The notes under the pieces are model-generated. The model was not told where the DNA came from and made no database searches. It worked only from the letters and a program-made list of their open reading frames with translations. From assembly GCF_000143415.4 (NCBI RefSeq), contig NW_003314263.1:4095628-4159627 (forward strand): a DNA stretch of 64,000 bases. The letters run 5' to 3'. Shown here piece after piece: positions 52,266-62,730 of the stretch. Source of the stretch: Selaginella moellendorffii (Eukaryota > Streptophyta > Lycopodiopsida > Selaginellales > Selaginellaceae). Made by a program: the position numbers and the translations under genes. Numbering within the stretch: the stretch's first letter is position 1; each line of letters starts with the position of its first letter.

Positions 52266-53190
52266 CTAACCTCTCGTCACTGTTTCTCGAGCTCTTGACA
52301 CAATAGACCGCACCCCTGAAGGAACTCTATGAACATGTCCTCCACCTGTAACTATTGAAACAAATATCCATCGATCGTCATCTGTGGTGGAAAACGCAAA
52401 GTCCGTAGTACAGGCTGTGGCTTCCACCATCCGAAGTTCCAATGAGGCATAGATAGCAAAAACTGCATCCAGCGTTGCCTAAACAGACCAAACAAGTTAT
52501 AAGTCAATGCGAAACAAAGTACAAAGCGTTCATTTACACACCTGTATCAAAGTCCACCATCCCGACTCGCTGCGTAGCTCCTGTAACACAGCCAAAGTTG
52601 GGAATGATGATAAGAGATGACATTTTCTCCCCAGTGGCTACACCACCAAAGGTGATCTTGTTTGGATCCCGACTGGCAGGACGAATCCGCATTCCCCGGT
52701 CTAGGCATTCTCCAAGAGCTTCCTCAAAAAGGTTCCCATGCTGCTTATACTCGTAAACAATCTGCCCATGAACGTTGGCTATTGCTGGTGTTATGTGTAG
52801 CAGCCCCATGTCATGTCTACACGATAAGACGTCCGGAAGAGTGACCACTCCAGCCTTATCGTGAACGCGTAAATTTTTGAGGAAGATCTTGCAACGCTTG
52901 GTAAGCTTGCTTGCTTCTGGCCTTACCCCGTGGATGGTTTCCAAGAGAGCTGCGGTGATAAGCTTGATAAACCTGCCTCCTGCGTCATTCTTCCGAAGAT
53001 CTTGGAACCGTTGCTCAAAGGACTGGCAAATGCTGCCCAACTGAGGGTGTCGGGCAGCAAGAACAAGCGTCCACAATCAGCCCTTCCCTAAGGTACTCTA
53101 GGTACAAAGAGTGGTATGACATCACGCCTAACATCCAGGTATCTTGTTTTGCATATCGGCAGCACATAACAAAATTGTCAAAACCTCTTT
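52266..53190 (-). pseudogene. Unrecognised gene, probably broken
   Basis: Three minus-strand segments look coding but do not join cleanly. The first (about 53190-53085) reads MLGVMSYHSLYLEYLREGL. The second (about 53076-52542, about 178 codons) reads LVLAARHPQLGSICQSFEQR, IVYEYKQHGNLFEEALGEC and KITFGGVATGEKMSSLIIIP. The third (52478-52266, 71 codons) reads ATLDAVFAIYASLELRMVEA to RARETVTRG-stop. Segments one and two are in different frames without an intron between them. The good GT donor after segment two leaves phase 1, whereas segment three needs phase 0. Either it is a recent pseudogene or the splice sites are unusual. I recognise no domain. Confidence 0.5.
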
Positions 53191-53444
53191 TAATGCTCCG
53201 AGGAATCAAACATTACCTTTAAAAGCAGCTACCTCAAACGCTATGGCATTGGTAAACCCATGTTGCTCTAAGCTCTAGTTCCTCAGCTAGCCGCACACTG
53301 CATCCTTCCACGTAAATTAATAATATACCCTTGGATTGTAACCGTCAATCAAAGTCAAAGAAAGTCAAACAAAATCAACGTAACTCCTGTGGAATAAGCA
53401 GTTCTGATTTCGTCTATCCGTATTTCATGCCCAAAACTTCGGTT

Positions 53445-56266
53445 CTAACTGCCTTCCTCTTCGTCTTCGTTGTCTTGTGGAGCATTGAAAAGGTCGGTGT
53501 TCTCGGGGAACACGAGACCAACGTCCGAGTTTAAGATCGACGGAACCACCACTGGGAAGTCTCGTATCCGTCCGTAAGATGGCCCAGCCTCGAGCGCTTC
53601 TGGTTCAATCCCGATGAACGAAGCTCGTCCAACAAGTCCGGGACCGGTGATGGTTATCACGCTGTCACCTTCGTCAGCAAACTTCACCACCGGACGAGAC
53701 CGAGGTGGAGATGCCCGAGGAGGGGAAGCTGCCGCTGATGCTACTTCTCCTAGATTGCTATCCGGTCCAAACTTCACAGTGGGCCGAGGCTTAGCGTCCG
53801 CTGGTTTTGGAGCCTTCTCACTGACTTCCACGGCTTGAGGAGCTATGGATATCGAACGACGCTCGGAGATCTTTGGTGGTGTTGCTGCCGCAGCTCCCGT
53901 AGTTGCTGCCACTGCTGTGCTGCTGCTACTACTAGCCGCGACATCTGGAGTGTTTGGCCTGCTTCGAGGAGGAGTAACACTCTGCTTGCCTGGCGCCGAC
54001 GAAGTTCCTGCGGCTGCTGCTGCCAAAGCTGCTGCTTCCGACGGTCTCAAAGGCCTCACAGACTTGGCTCGAGGAATAGTCCCTTTCACGTAAGCTAAAA
54101 CGTTGGGCCGGCTGTATGGAGGAATGAAACCAGGTGGAAGATCTGGAGCCGACGTTGGAACTGGCTGAGTGCTGTTGGCGTCGTGTTTTATGTGAGAAGC
54201 CGGCGGCCTCGTTTCGGGTCCAAAGTGCGAAGTAAAGATCGGATCCACTTTCTGGACTCGTTGGCGCATCGATTCAATGCTAGTCGATTGATCCCCAGCA
54301 GCAGCAGCAGCAGCTGTAGCAGCATCGCCTTCCTCCACCACATCAGCGATTGTTCTTCCAGTGACCACAGATCCCAGCATGTTTGGATTCTCGTAGAAGT
54401 GAGTTCTTTTCCTTAGAACTGGAGCCAAGCTCAACGGAGAGCCACCACCCGCGGGAGTAACTTGCCAGCCTCGAGAAGGACTTCTTGTCAGCTGATACGG
54501 TCGCTGCTGCTCCGGAAAGAGCTTTGGCCTCGGACCACCTTGCTGCTGCTGCTGCTTCGCTGATCCTCCTCCTGAAGATTTTCGTGATGTTTGCGGTGGT
54601 ATGGCTATGGCCGACTGTCTCCGGGATGATCTTCTTCCTAACGAGTCCTCTGAGCCTCGAGGTTGGACAACTGTGAATCTTCGGTGAAACTCTTCTTCTG
54701 TCTCATGCTCCTCGTCGCTGTCGTCGTCGGATTTGGAGGCTCGAGCAAGCAACTCCAGTGTTGCTTGTTCGTCATCAAGGACAGGAGCTTTGACGTAGAA
54801 CATGTCTTCGTAAATGCCGGAATCCACGTTAAATGAGAACCGTGGTGCTTTGGCACGTATCTGTAGGACAACAGCAGCACAAGATACATCCTTGGTCACT
54901 AGAAATTATTTTACCTTTGCATGGTGCTCTTCTATCAAGTCAAGCACCTGGCGGACAAAACTGACCAGGAGAATCCGGCACTCTTTCTTTAGCTGCACGA
55001 GGACTATATAAGTGTGGATGCACGGAAAGGAAACGATCCTTGCTTACATCTTGTAGACCGTCACCTTGGAAGAGGCTCCCTTTCTTAAAGAGAAGACGAT
55101 AGATCTCATCCGAGTAGCGAACTTCGTCCTGGAGCCTAGTAAGCGTTGGATAATCATCGTTGGGTTCTCTCCCTAGAAAATGATGACAAACAAAGCACTT
55201 CGGTGACTGGAAACTCTTCAAGAACAGATTTTAGTTACCTGGATCAGTCAAAGACATTATATCCCAGAGAATCAACTGCTGCAACACTGCGCTCTCCTGC
55301 CTGTCCGCTTCAATCGACACAGCTTCGATCTCCTTTCTCAGATCAGCCATCTCGGCATTAGCTCGTAGTAGCTCCAGCTATTCCAGCTAGTATCTGACCC
55401 GAGTTAGAAAAACGAAAAACAAAAAGGCGGATGCAGAGGTTTCTGGATTACCTGAAGTGCCTGAGCTTCCTCGCCATGAAGAGAAGCAAAGAGGCGCTTC
55501 TCGGAAGGAGATAGCGCTAGCAATCCCCGGATCTCTCCAACAACAGCGCGAGCGCAGCGAAGATCTCCTGGACAGGAGAGAAACAAAAAAGCAAGGTTTA
55601 GCTCTAGGAAAGTTTGCGTTCCTTTACCGTGTAGCTCTTCTCTACTCTCGGCAGCGAGAACCAGCTTCTCTGTCCATTCTTCCTACAAAAAAGAAGAACA
55701 AGAAGAAGAGAGCTTGAGCAATCAAGTTTAATAAATACATACGCACCAGATTATCACGGGACGAGGCTGCTAGAATGTAAGTCTCGGTCTTGGAAAATCC
55801 AACGTGTTGTGTGCCGATGTTGAGATAAAAAACATATCTTCGCAGCTTGCCTCCAACATCCGCGGACTCTTTGATCGTGCAGCCCTCGATTGGAATAAGT
55901 CCCAGAGGAGTTTCTGTCTAAACGAAACAAATGAAACAAAAACAGTGGCGATGGTCATTTCTATCGAAACTTGGATTACCTGTTGCTCGCTTATAAAGTA
56001 GAAGAGAAAATATCCCTGTAAGACGAAGTAGCGGCGTTTCCACGATGTAAATCGCCCTCCGCGCTTCTCCAGGTAGCCAGCAATCTCTGGATCGCCCCAC
56101 AAAACTCTCTAGGATAGAATGCGCGTGTTGTTAGATCGATGATTTGGGCGAGAATCCTGTTGCTTACCTGGTTTTGCATCCCCGACAAGGTAGTGGTTAC
56201 GGATTCCCTGGGCAATCCTTCCTTGGCAGCGGTTTCTCGCTTCCCAGCCTCCTCCTTGCCCGCCAT
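53445..56266 (-). CDS. PH-domain protein with coiled-coil and long disordered tail
   Basis: Nine exons by my reading (first three: 56266-56168, 56108-55980, then from about 55920) give about 775 residues. A PH domain fills about residues 38-150: IAGYLEKRGGRFTSWKRRYF, then FVLQGYFLFYF and the closing EEWTEKLVLAAES helix with its conserved Trp. PH domains commonly bind phosphoinositides and bring proteins to membranes. A helical, partly coiled-coil region follows (LELLRANAEMADLRKEIEA, to about residue 300). The last exon (about 470 residues) is low-complexity: Ser/Pro/Ala-rich, with Gln and Ala runs, and short repeats RPTVKFG and RPVVKFAD. It ends with an acidic DNEDEEEGS. No catalytic domain is seen, so an adaptor role is likely. 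I do not recognise the exact family. Confidence 0.8.
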
Positions 56267-56943
56267 TTTGCTTCAGTGAACCTTTTCACGATAGGTTAGA
56301 TAGTAGACCTAGGGCTTGCAAAAAGAATATCCTCAATGTTTGCTTAAACTTCAAAATTTGATTGCAAAAAAGAGAATTTAAACTTTGTCATTTATGTCAT
56401 CCATATTACAACCATAATGTGTTTTTGAACAAATGTATTAAAGTAGTGCATGAAGTCTTTATGTTGTTTTCACCATCATATAAAGTTTGATACCAAAATC
56501 ATTTAGCAAATATTTCTTATAGATATAAAATTATATCTTATTCTAATTTTTAATTTACATTTTTTCAGCACACACCTAACATTAATAGGTTTTAGCATGA
56601 TCAATAAGAAAAAATTATGCATATGCAACCTTTGTAAGATTATTTATATCTAATGTTATAAAATAATTTTTTATATTATAGACTCAATCTTTAAAACTTA
56701 ATATTTTTATATGCTTTTAAATCTAGGTGGTTTATAGGGTATAAACTTTGAAATTCATACAATTGGAGGCAATTGTAAAATTTTATTATCCTTAGAACTT
56801 GAAAAAGAATTTAGTTACTTAAGTTTAATTACTTTTACTTTTTTATTACTTTTTAACTCCGATCTTTTTTGGTCACCACAAAAATAATCGGATGATACAA
56901 AGCAGGCATTTGTAGAGTTTGAGCTTGCCAGAGTCCACATGTT
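56267..56943. other. AT-rich intergenic DNA
   Basis: It holds the PH gene promoter and leader, with a telo-box-like cctagggctt near 56308, followed by about 500 bp of AT-rich sequence up to the LTR element. No gene was seen. Confidence 0.5.
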
Positions 56944-58280
56944 TGTGAGACACAAAATCCCTAAGCCTCAAAGTGGAGCTGGAAAGGGTGCCACGTGGTA
57001 GTGGCCGAAGCGAAAGCCAAACGAGCATAACACGTTTGGACTAAAAGCTCCGACTTGGAAAGTCGAGAGTGGGAGTGGAACTCCCAACAAAGGGCTCGAG
57101 GAACAAGCACGAAGCAAGCAATAAGTGAGGCTCCAAAAAGGGACCCAAAAAGGACCAACACATGACACGTGGAAGAGTTCGAGATGGACCGAGATGGAGT
57201 CCGAGATGGAGTCCGAGGTGGAGTCCGAGATGGAGTCTGAGATGGAGTCCGAAGTGGAGTCCGAGATGGAGTCCGAGATGGACCGAGACGGAGTCTGAGG
57301 TGGAATCCGAGATGGAGTCCGAGGTGGAGTCCGAGATGGACCGAGACGGAGTCCGAGGTGGAATCCGAGATGGAGTCCGAGGTGGAGTCCGAGATGGAGT
57401 CCAAGATGGAGTCCGAAGTGGAGTCTGAGATGGAGTTCGAGATGGACCGAGACGGAGTTCGAGATGGACCGAGACGGAGTCCGAGATGGAGTCCGAGATG
57501 GACCCGAGATGGAATCCGAGATGGAGTCCGAGAAGGACCCGAGATGAAGTCCAAGGTCGAGACCGAGACCGGGACCAAGACCGAGACCGGGACCGAGACC
57601 GAGACCGAGGCGGAGGCCGAGACCGAGCCCGAGTCCGAGTCCGAGCCCGAGTCCGAGTCCGAGTTCAAGTCTGAGAGGGTGAAAGCCCAAAGCGTTCGTC
57701 TCCTAGACCCTGGAGGGTTTGGTGAGCTCCAAAAGTATAATAAGGGGGAGGACTGCAGTGGAGCCAGTTTGGCCAAGAAAGGCCAGTTTGGCCCAGGAAG
57801 GCCAGACCCAGTGTTGGGTGATGAGCTGACCACTGGGAAGTCCAAGACTAGAGTGAACATGGACCGACAAGCGAGGTAGCTTGGTGAAGTGTTCAAGATC
57901 CGGCTCTAGTTCCCTGGGAGATCGACTGGCCGATGCTCCCAGTCCAAGTGTGGGTGGCACTACCTACTTGGATACCAGGCGTGGCTCAGCGGAACCTCGC
58001 TCTAAGCCCATGGCTAGAGCACCCAATGGCGGAAGGCAGGGAGAGTACCCAGGTGGCTCGCGTAATGCCACGGTGTTCCGAAGTGTTGTCCCAAAGTCCC
58101 AGACTGTGGAAAGGAAAAGGAGCAGTCCTTTGGTGTGGTGGCCAAGGATATGGTCACGTGGTGAGGAAGTCCCAGAGGACTGTGGGACTTAGTGGTCGGG
58201 CCTGTGGGCTTCGATCTAGTGGCAGTGTTGGCAAACTCGGCCAAAGGCAAAAAGGGACTTAGTGGGGACTGACAGAGGGA
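56944..58280. repeat. Left LTR copy (right edge not defined)
   Basis: It matches 62731-64000 over its whole visible length. By eye about 15-17 differences occur in the 600 bp after the minisatellite, nearly all transitions. The minisatellite differs by a net 66 bp between copies. A TATA-like tataataa lies at 57736-57743. The copy may extend beyond 58280, since the second copy is cut by the window. Confidence 0.8.
57177..57671. repeat. 6/12-bp minisatellite in the left LTR
   Basis: Units of gagtccgagatg and gaccgagacggagt run for about 370 bp. They pass into gaccgagaccgg and then gagtccgagccc units. Because the period is a multiple of three, several frames on both strands stay open and give low-complexity text (EVESEMES, RDRDQDRD, SDSISDSTSD, GLGLGLGL). 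These are not genes. Confidence 0.9.
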
Positions 58281-61200
58281 TATTGGGGAAGGCTGTTCCC
58301 TTTGTTGGTGGGCATCCTAAGGATGCTAAGGAGTGGATCTGGGATGACCACTCATGGATGGTTGGCCCAGTCTTGGAGAGACAAGACTGTGTTGTAAGTG
58401 GTATTGGACTACCAGTGCAGCAAAGGTGATTGGGCATGGCCTTAGCGTAACAGGTTGCTATGTCGGTGGTACCTTTGAGTGTCGGTCATGGGATCGAACA
58501 CATGGAGCACTTGGACCAGGTGCAAGGGTTGAGTGGCATGGATGCCATTCTTGGGGCTAGCAAGTCCCAAGTCTTGAATTGGACTTATGGAGATTGTGAA
58601 TGAGACTCCTCCAAATGGTCGGAGGTGTGGTTAAGTGACTAAAGTAGAATGGAAAAATTAGTCGCTTACAACTTAGTGTCGGAGCTGTTCCTTAGTCCGA
58701 CTTTTATTGGTGCTCAAGTATATCACCATTGATGTTGGCATCGGAAGGTCTTAGGAGTGGGCTTATCCTTGAGGAGTAGCATGTCGAGAGGACATAGCTC
58801 TCCACTCAAGTTCATGCGTGAACTTGGGCACAATGTGGTGGATAGAAAAGGGCCAATAATGGAACGACTTTGGGATTTTGGGAATAGTATAAAGTTTCCT
58901 TAGAGAGTTGAGGATGTGATCCAAATGAGTGTTTGACGCAACAAACGCGATAAACATGATAAACAACTATAGTTGGGATCACGGGAAAGATAAAAACTCC
59001 AAAGCAATAAAGGAGTCACAAGATTATCCTCATATAGTTGAGGTTGGTGCTCATGAATGTGAGACCAGAAGTAATGACTGTGGGAGGTCAAATAAGGAAG
59101 AGGACTCAAGTCCTTGAAATGGTAGCTGGGGCTACCTTTAATAAATGCTGGAACAACCCAAGGAGTTGGGGGGTGTACTTAGAGAAGTGCTGGTATTCTC
59201 ATCACATGGACAAGTAGTCCTAAGGGGCAAAGGTTGCCCCAAAGAACAAAATCAAGTGTCAGAGTAACACTTGTGAAAATAGTCCTTGTGAGTGAGGACA
59301 TGAATGCAAGAAGTGTATTCCAGTGAGCTAGTGCCCGACAAGTAGGACCTTACGAGTCTGTGGATTAACCAAGTCCAAAACTGCTAGATGACTCAAGTAG
59401 AGCCAAGGAATGGTCCTAAAGGACTAATGGAAGCATTTGGACTGAAGTGTGTGGTACCCCACGAAGGATGGGGGGGATCATAGGATCCAAGGATGAGAAC
59501 AGAGGGTATCTCATCGATGGCAAAATATGCCATGCTAAAGTCGTGGGAAGGGTGTTCCCAAAAGAAAACAGCTTTGAAACAAAGTTGTGTGTGACTTTTA
59601 TGGTGCAGTGCTAACGGATGGTTGGTATGAGAAAGAGTGGTATTGGTCTTGGCAAAAGACTTAGACACAAAGAAGAAGTGTCATAGAGGTAAGCTTGTGG
59701 AGCCGATGGTGTGGAGACACCAAATATGCTAAGGTGTGATACCTTGAGGCTATGTTGGTGGGTTCATGAGAACCCCTTGCCAAAGGAATCCCAATGGAAA
59801 TGGGAATGGCATAGCCTAAGCTGCAGAGCATGCAGTTGGAGTGTGGTGACCTAGATAATGATGGAGTTGTGGAAGCACTAGCAATGAGTTGTAGGACTTG
59901 ACAGCTATGAAGCAACTAAGCAAGAGGTGCAAAATAATTGGTTAAACGGGTAGAAGGTAGCTACCCAAGCCTTCTTAATGGCATAAAGAAGTTGGATATA
60001 CCCTTACGGGGGATAAGTTGCTTATGTTGCGATATAGTAAGTCAATGTCATAAAAGGAAATACTCATTGTCAAGGAAGCCGTCATTGGGACACCCGAACA
60101 CTCTAGAACACCAGGAGGTGGTGTTTGATGTCGCGAGGGAAATAGATAAGGCCCAAGGGACTAAGTCCCTAGCGAATGATGGACAGAAGGTGCTATCCAA
60201 ATGTCCAAGGTAGCAGAGATAGAAGAAGCCTGTCTACTCGAATTGGACAAAGCCAAAAATGGAATTTTGGCAAGGCGAGCGATGGGCATGTAAAGGCCCA
60301 TAAGCAACAATGTAATCTCGGTGTGTGGGATTATAGGGTTAGCATATCTGGATTGAGGAACCACTCCCTAGGCTATCGGGTAGGTTCATCCCTAAAAATA
60401 CTTGCTAAGGCATGATAGAAAGTGCAAAGCTATCCTCCTGGTCTGGAGGAGAATGACCGAAGGAAAGGTGTGAAGCCAAAAGCAAGAAGTAAGGGGGTAG
60501 AACCGAACCATAGGAATCGAAGGGCATAACCAAGGTTGGTTATGCCAACTGGGAGTGGAGAATCAAGTGGGGGCTCGAGGGTGTTGTCGCTAGCAACCGT
60601 GATGCCATGGAGAGTCTAAAATATGGAATTGTTCATGTTAGACTATATGGTAATTGAAAAGCTCGCAAAAAGGGAGGCCTTAGCAAGCTAAGGGACAGAG
60701 TTCCTTCAAGGTTCCCAAAGATGATTCTAGGTAGCTTAGTACCTAGAAAGGCCAAGCGTAAATGGTTCAAGGAACGTGCAAAATCAGAGTGGCGCAGCAG
60801 AAGCGTGGTTTTGAAGCTTGCCATGAGGCAAGGCTATCAAGGTTAGGGAAGTAATTCCCGAGTGTTCAAAGAGAGGGCTTTGAACGAAAGTCGATGATCA
60901 AGGGCTTTCATGCTTGTGCAAGAACCATGTTACAGTGGTCGGAGGACTTGCCAAAGCGAGATTGGCAAGTCAGGGGAACAAATACCCTAGTTGAAGGTGA
61001 TAACTTCAAAAAGGGTGAGCCATGGGGCCAAGCATGGAGGAGTCCATGCATGATCACAGACTTGTCAAGTGAGAGGACTTGGCAATGTGGAGGAACTAGG
61101 TTCCTAAGCTGTGATCTATAGTGCGCTTTAAGTATAAGTTGGTGCACCGGCGTGGGGAGTCACGCCAGGCATCTAGAGTGATGCCGTCCGTAGATGCATA

Positions 61201-62730
61201 TATGGAGGTTGGGTTCAAGTCCCGACCCTCTAGTGCTTGGGTTCGAGTCCCAAATCACTAGGGCGTGGTGATGGTTTGGAATATGAGGACACTCATATTT
61301 CGGTGGTCATGGACTCTCAGTGAAGAGACTGGTTTGGGCACACTGCCAAACGAGGGATGCCTCGGAGTCGTGATGCACGGTTAGATTGCTTAGAGTGAAA
61401 GCTCGGCATATCTAACTTGAACACTTTGGTGCAAAGGGCACCAAGGACATGGTGAATGAGATGGGGACACCCAGTCTCAGTTGCTATGGATCATTGGTTA
61501 GAAGGGCTGGCTTGGGCGCACCGCCAAGTGTGGGGGATGCCCCTGGGGTCATAGTCAACAACTTAGAAGGGTCTGGAAGACTTAGTTCCTATTGGTGGAC
61601 CTATTAAGGGGTTAAGATGAGATCACTAGGTGATCTTGTGGCTAAACAAGGACAAGGTCCTTGTTTGAGTTAAGGGATATGATTCCTATTCAAAGTGTTA
61701 ATTTGAACTATTGATAATGGTGTGGCTTGTTCAAGGTGACCAAGTGGGAAGAGCACCTATGGGAAATGAGCTATGTCACTGCTATGGCATAGGAAGTCCG
61801 AAGAAAGTAGTCTCTATAAAAGATCCAAGGGAGGGTCTCAAAAGTTAGGCCGTGGATAGAGCCCACAGCCGGAAATGTTAAAGAGACGTACTAGGGGTGA
61901 ACACCCTCTAGACTTAGCAAAAGCAAAGTGTTTGCTATGGAACTGAAAGGAAACCTCGAAAATGGAGGTAGCGATCCTAGGTTGTTGGGTGCAACAATCA
62001 AGGATAGGAGAAAAAGACTAGTGGCTAAGAAAAGAGCCATGGGAATCATGGGGAAGAATCCGAATGGCAAAGTTAAGCCGAAAACACTAATGTGTTGGGT
62101 GCTAACGGATTGTGGGAAAGGCAATGTTTCCCCAAGGATGGATTCTCAACCGCTCCGATTTGGCGAAAGTGGATGCTCTAAAGGGGGGAGTGGTAAGGTA
62201 GCCAAATAATAGGGCCGTGGGCAGCCCTAGCACCAATTATGATAAGTTCTTTACTTGAGGGTACCATCATCCTCTCTTCGTTATCGTGCCACCTTTAGGC
62301 ACTAAGTTCCAGTTCCTAGGATAGGGAAGTGGAATTGCACCATGTGCAACGTAAGGTGTTGGAGACACCTAGGAAATTGATTCGGAGAAGTTAAAATTAA
62401 AAGTTCCAAAGTGCAAAGGTTATGTCAATAGAATTGAGACTACTCAAGTATGAGTAGTGGGAATTGAGTTAGAGAAAATCTCTCTAATAGGTTTAGCAAG
62501 AACTAAACCAATAAACAGAAAGAACCACCACAAGTGGTCCAATCAGTCTCCAAGTTGGAGAGACTATCCTCCTTAGAGGATGGACAAGGCATGGTGAGCC
62601 TTCGGGGTCAAACCATAGACAAATGTTGGCCAGGTGCCAAGGATGAGAATGGTAATACCTGCGGGTGTTACTTTATAAAAGGGTTTACCGTTCAATGAGG
62701 ACATCGAACTTCATCTATGGGTGGTGGAGT
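58281..62730. other. Internal region of the LTR element
   Basis: About 4.4 kb without a long frame. It includes tandem tRNA T-arm-like motifs (61203-61263) and an imperfect direct duplication of about 180-bp period (about 61265-61600). I searched for zinc knuckle, D-S-G-A, Y-x-D-D and integrase patterns by eye and found none. Confidence 0.6.
61203..61263 (+). repeat. Two tandem tRNA T-arm-like motifs
   Basis: GTTGGG-TTCAAGT-CCCGAC and then TTGGG-TTCGAGT-CCCAA lie about 25 bp apart on the plus strand. Each has a 7-nt loop, a good stem and an internal B-box (GGTTCRAGTCC). No A-box or acceptor stem was found. They may be relics of tRNA-derived sequence captured by the element. Confidence 0.5.

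Noticed and set aside
57162-57896. Long overlapping frames with Ser-Asp, Gly-Leu and Glu-Ser-Glu-Met repeats on both strands
   Set aside because: They come from a 6/12-bp minisatellite whose period is a multiple of three. The same happens in the second LTR copy, and there is no start context, domain or splice logic.
58763-58966. Possible reverse-transcriptase fragment (HLDHILNSLRKL) on the minus strand
   Set aside because: The likeness is to a short helix only. No Y-x-D-D or neighbouring motif was found and the strand disagrees with the proposed polypurine tract.
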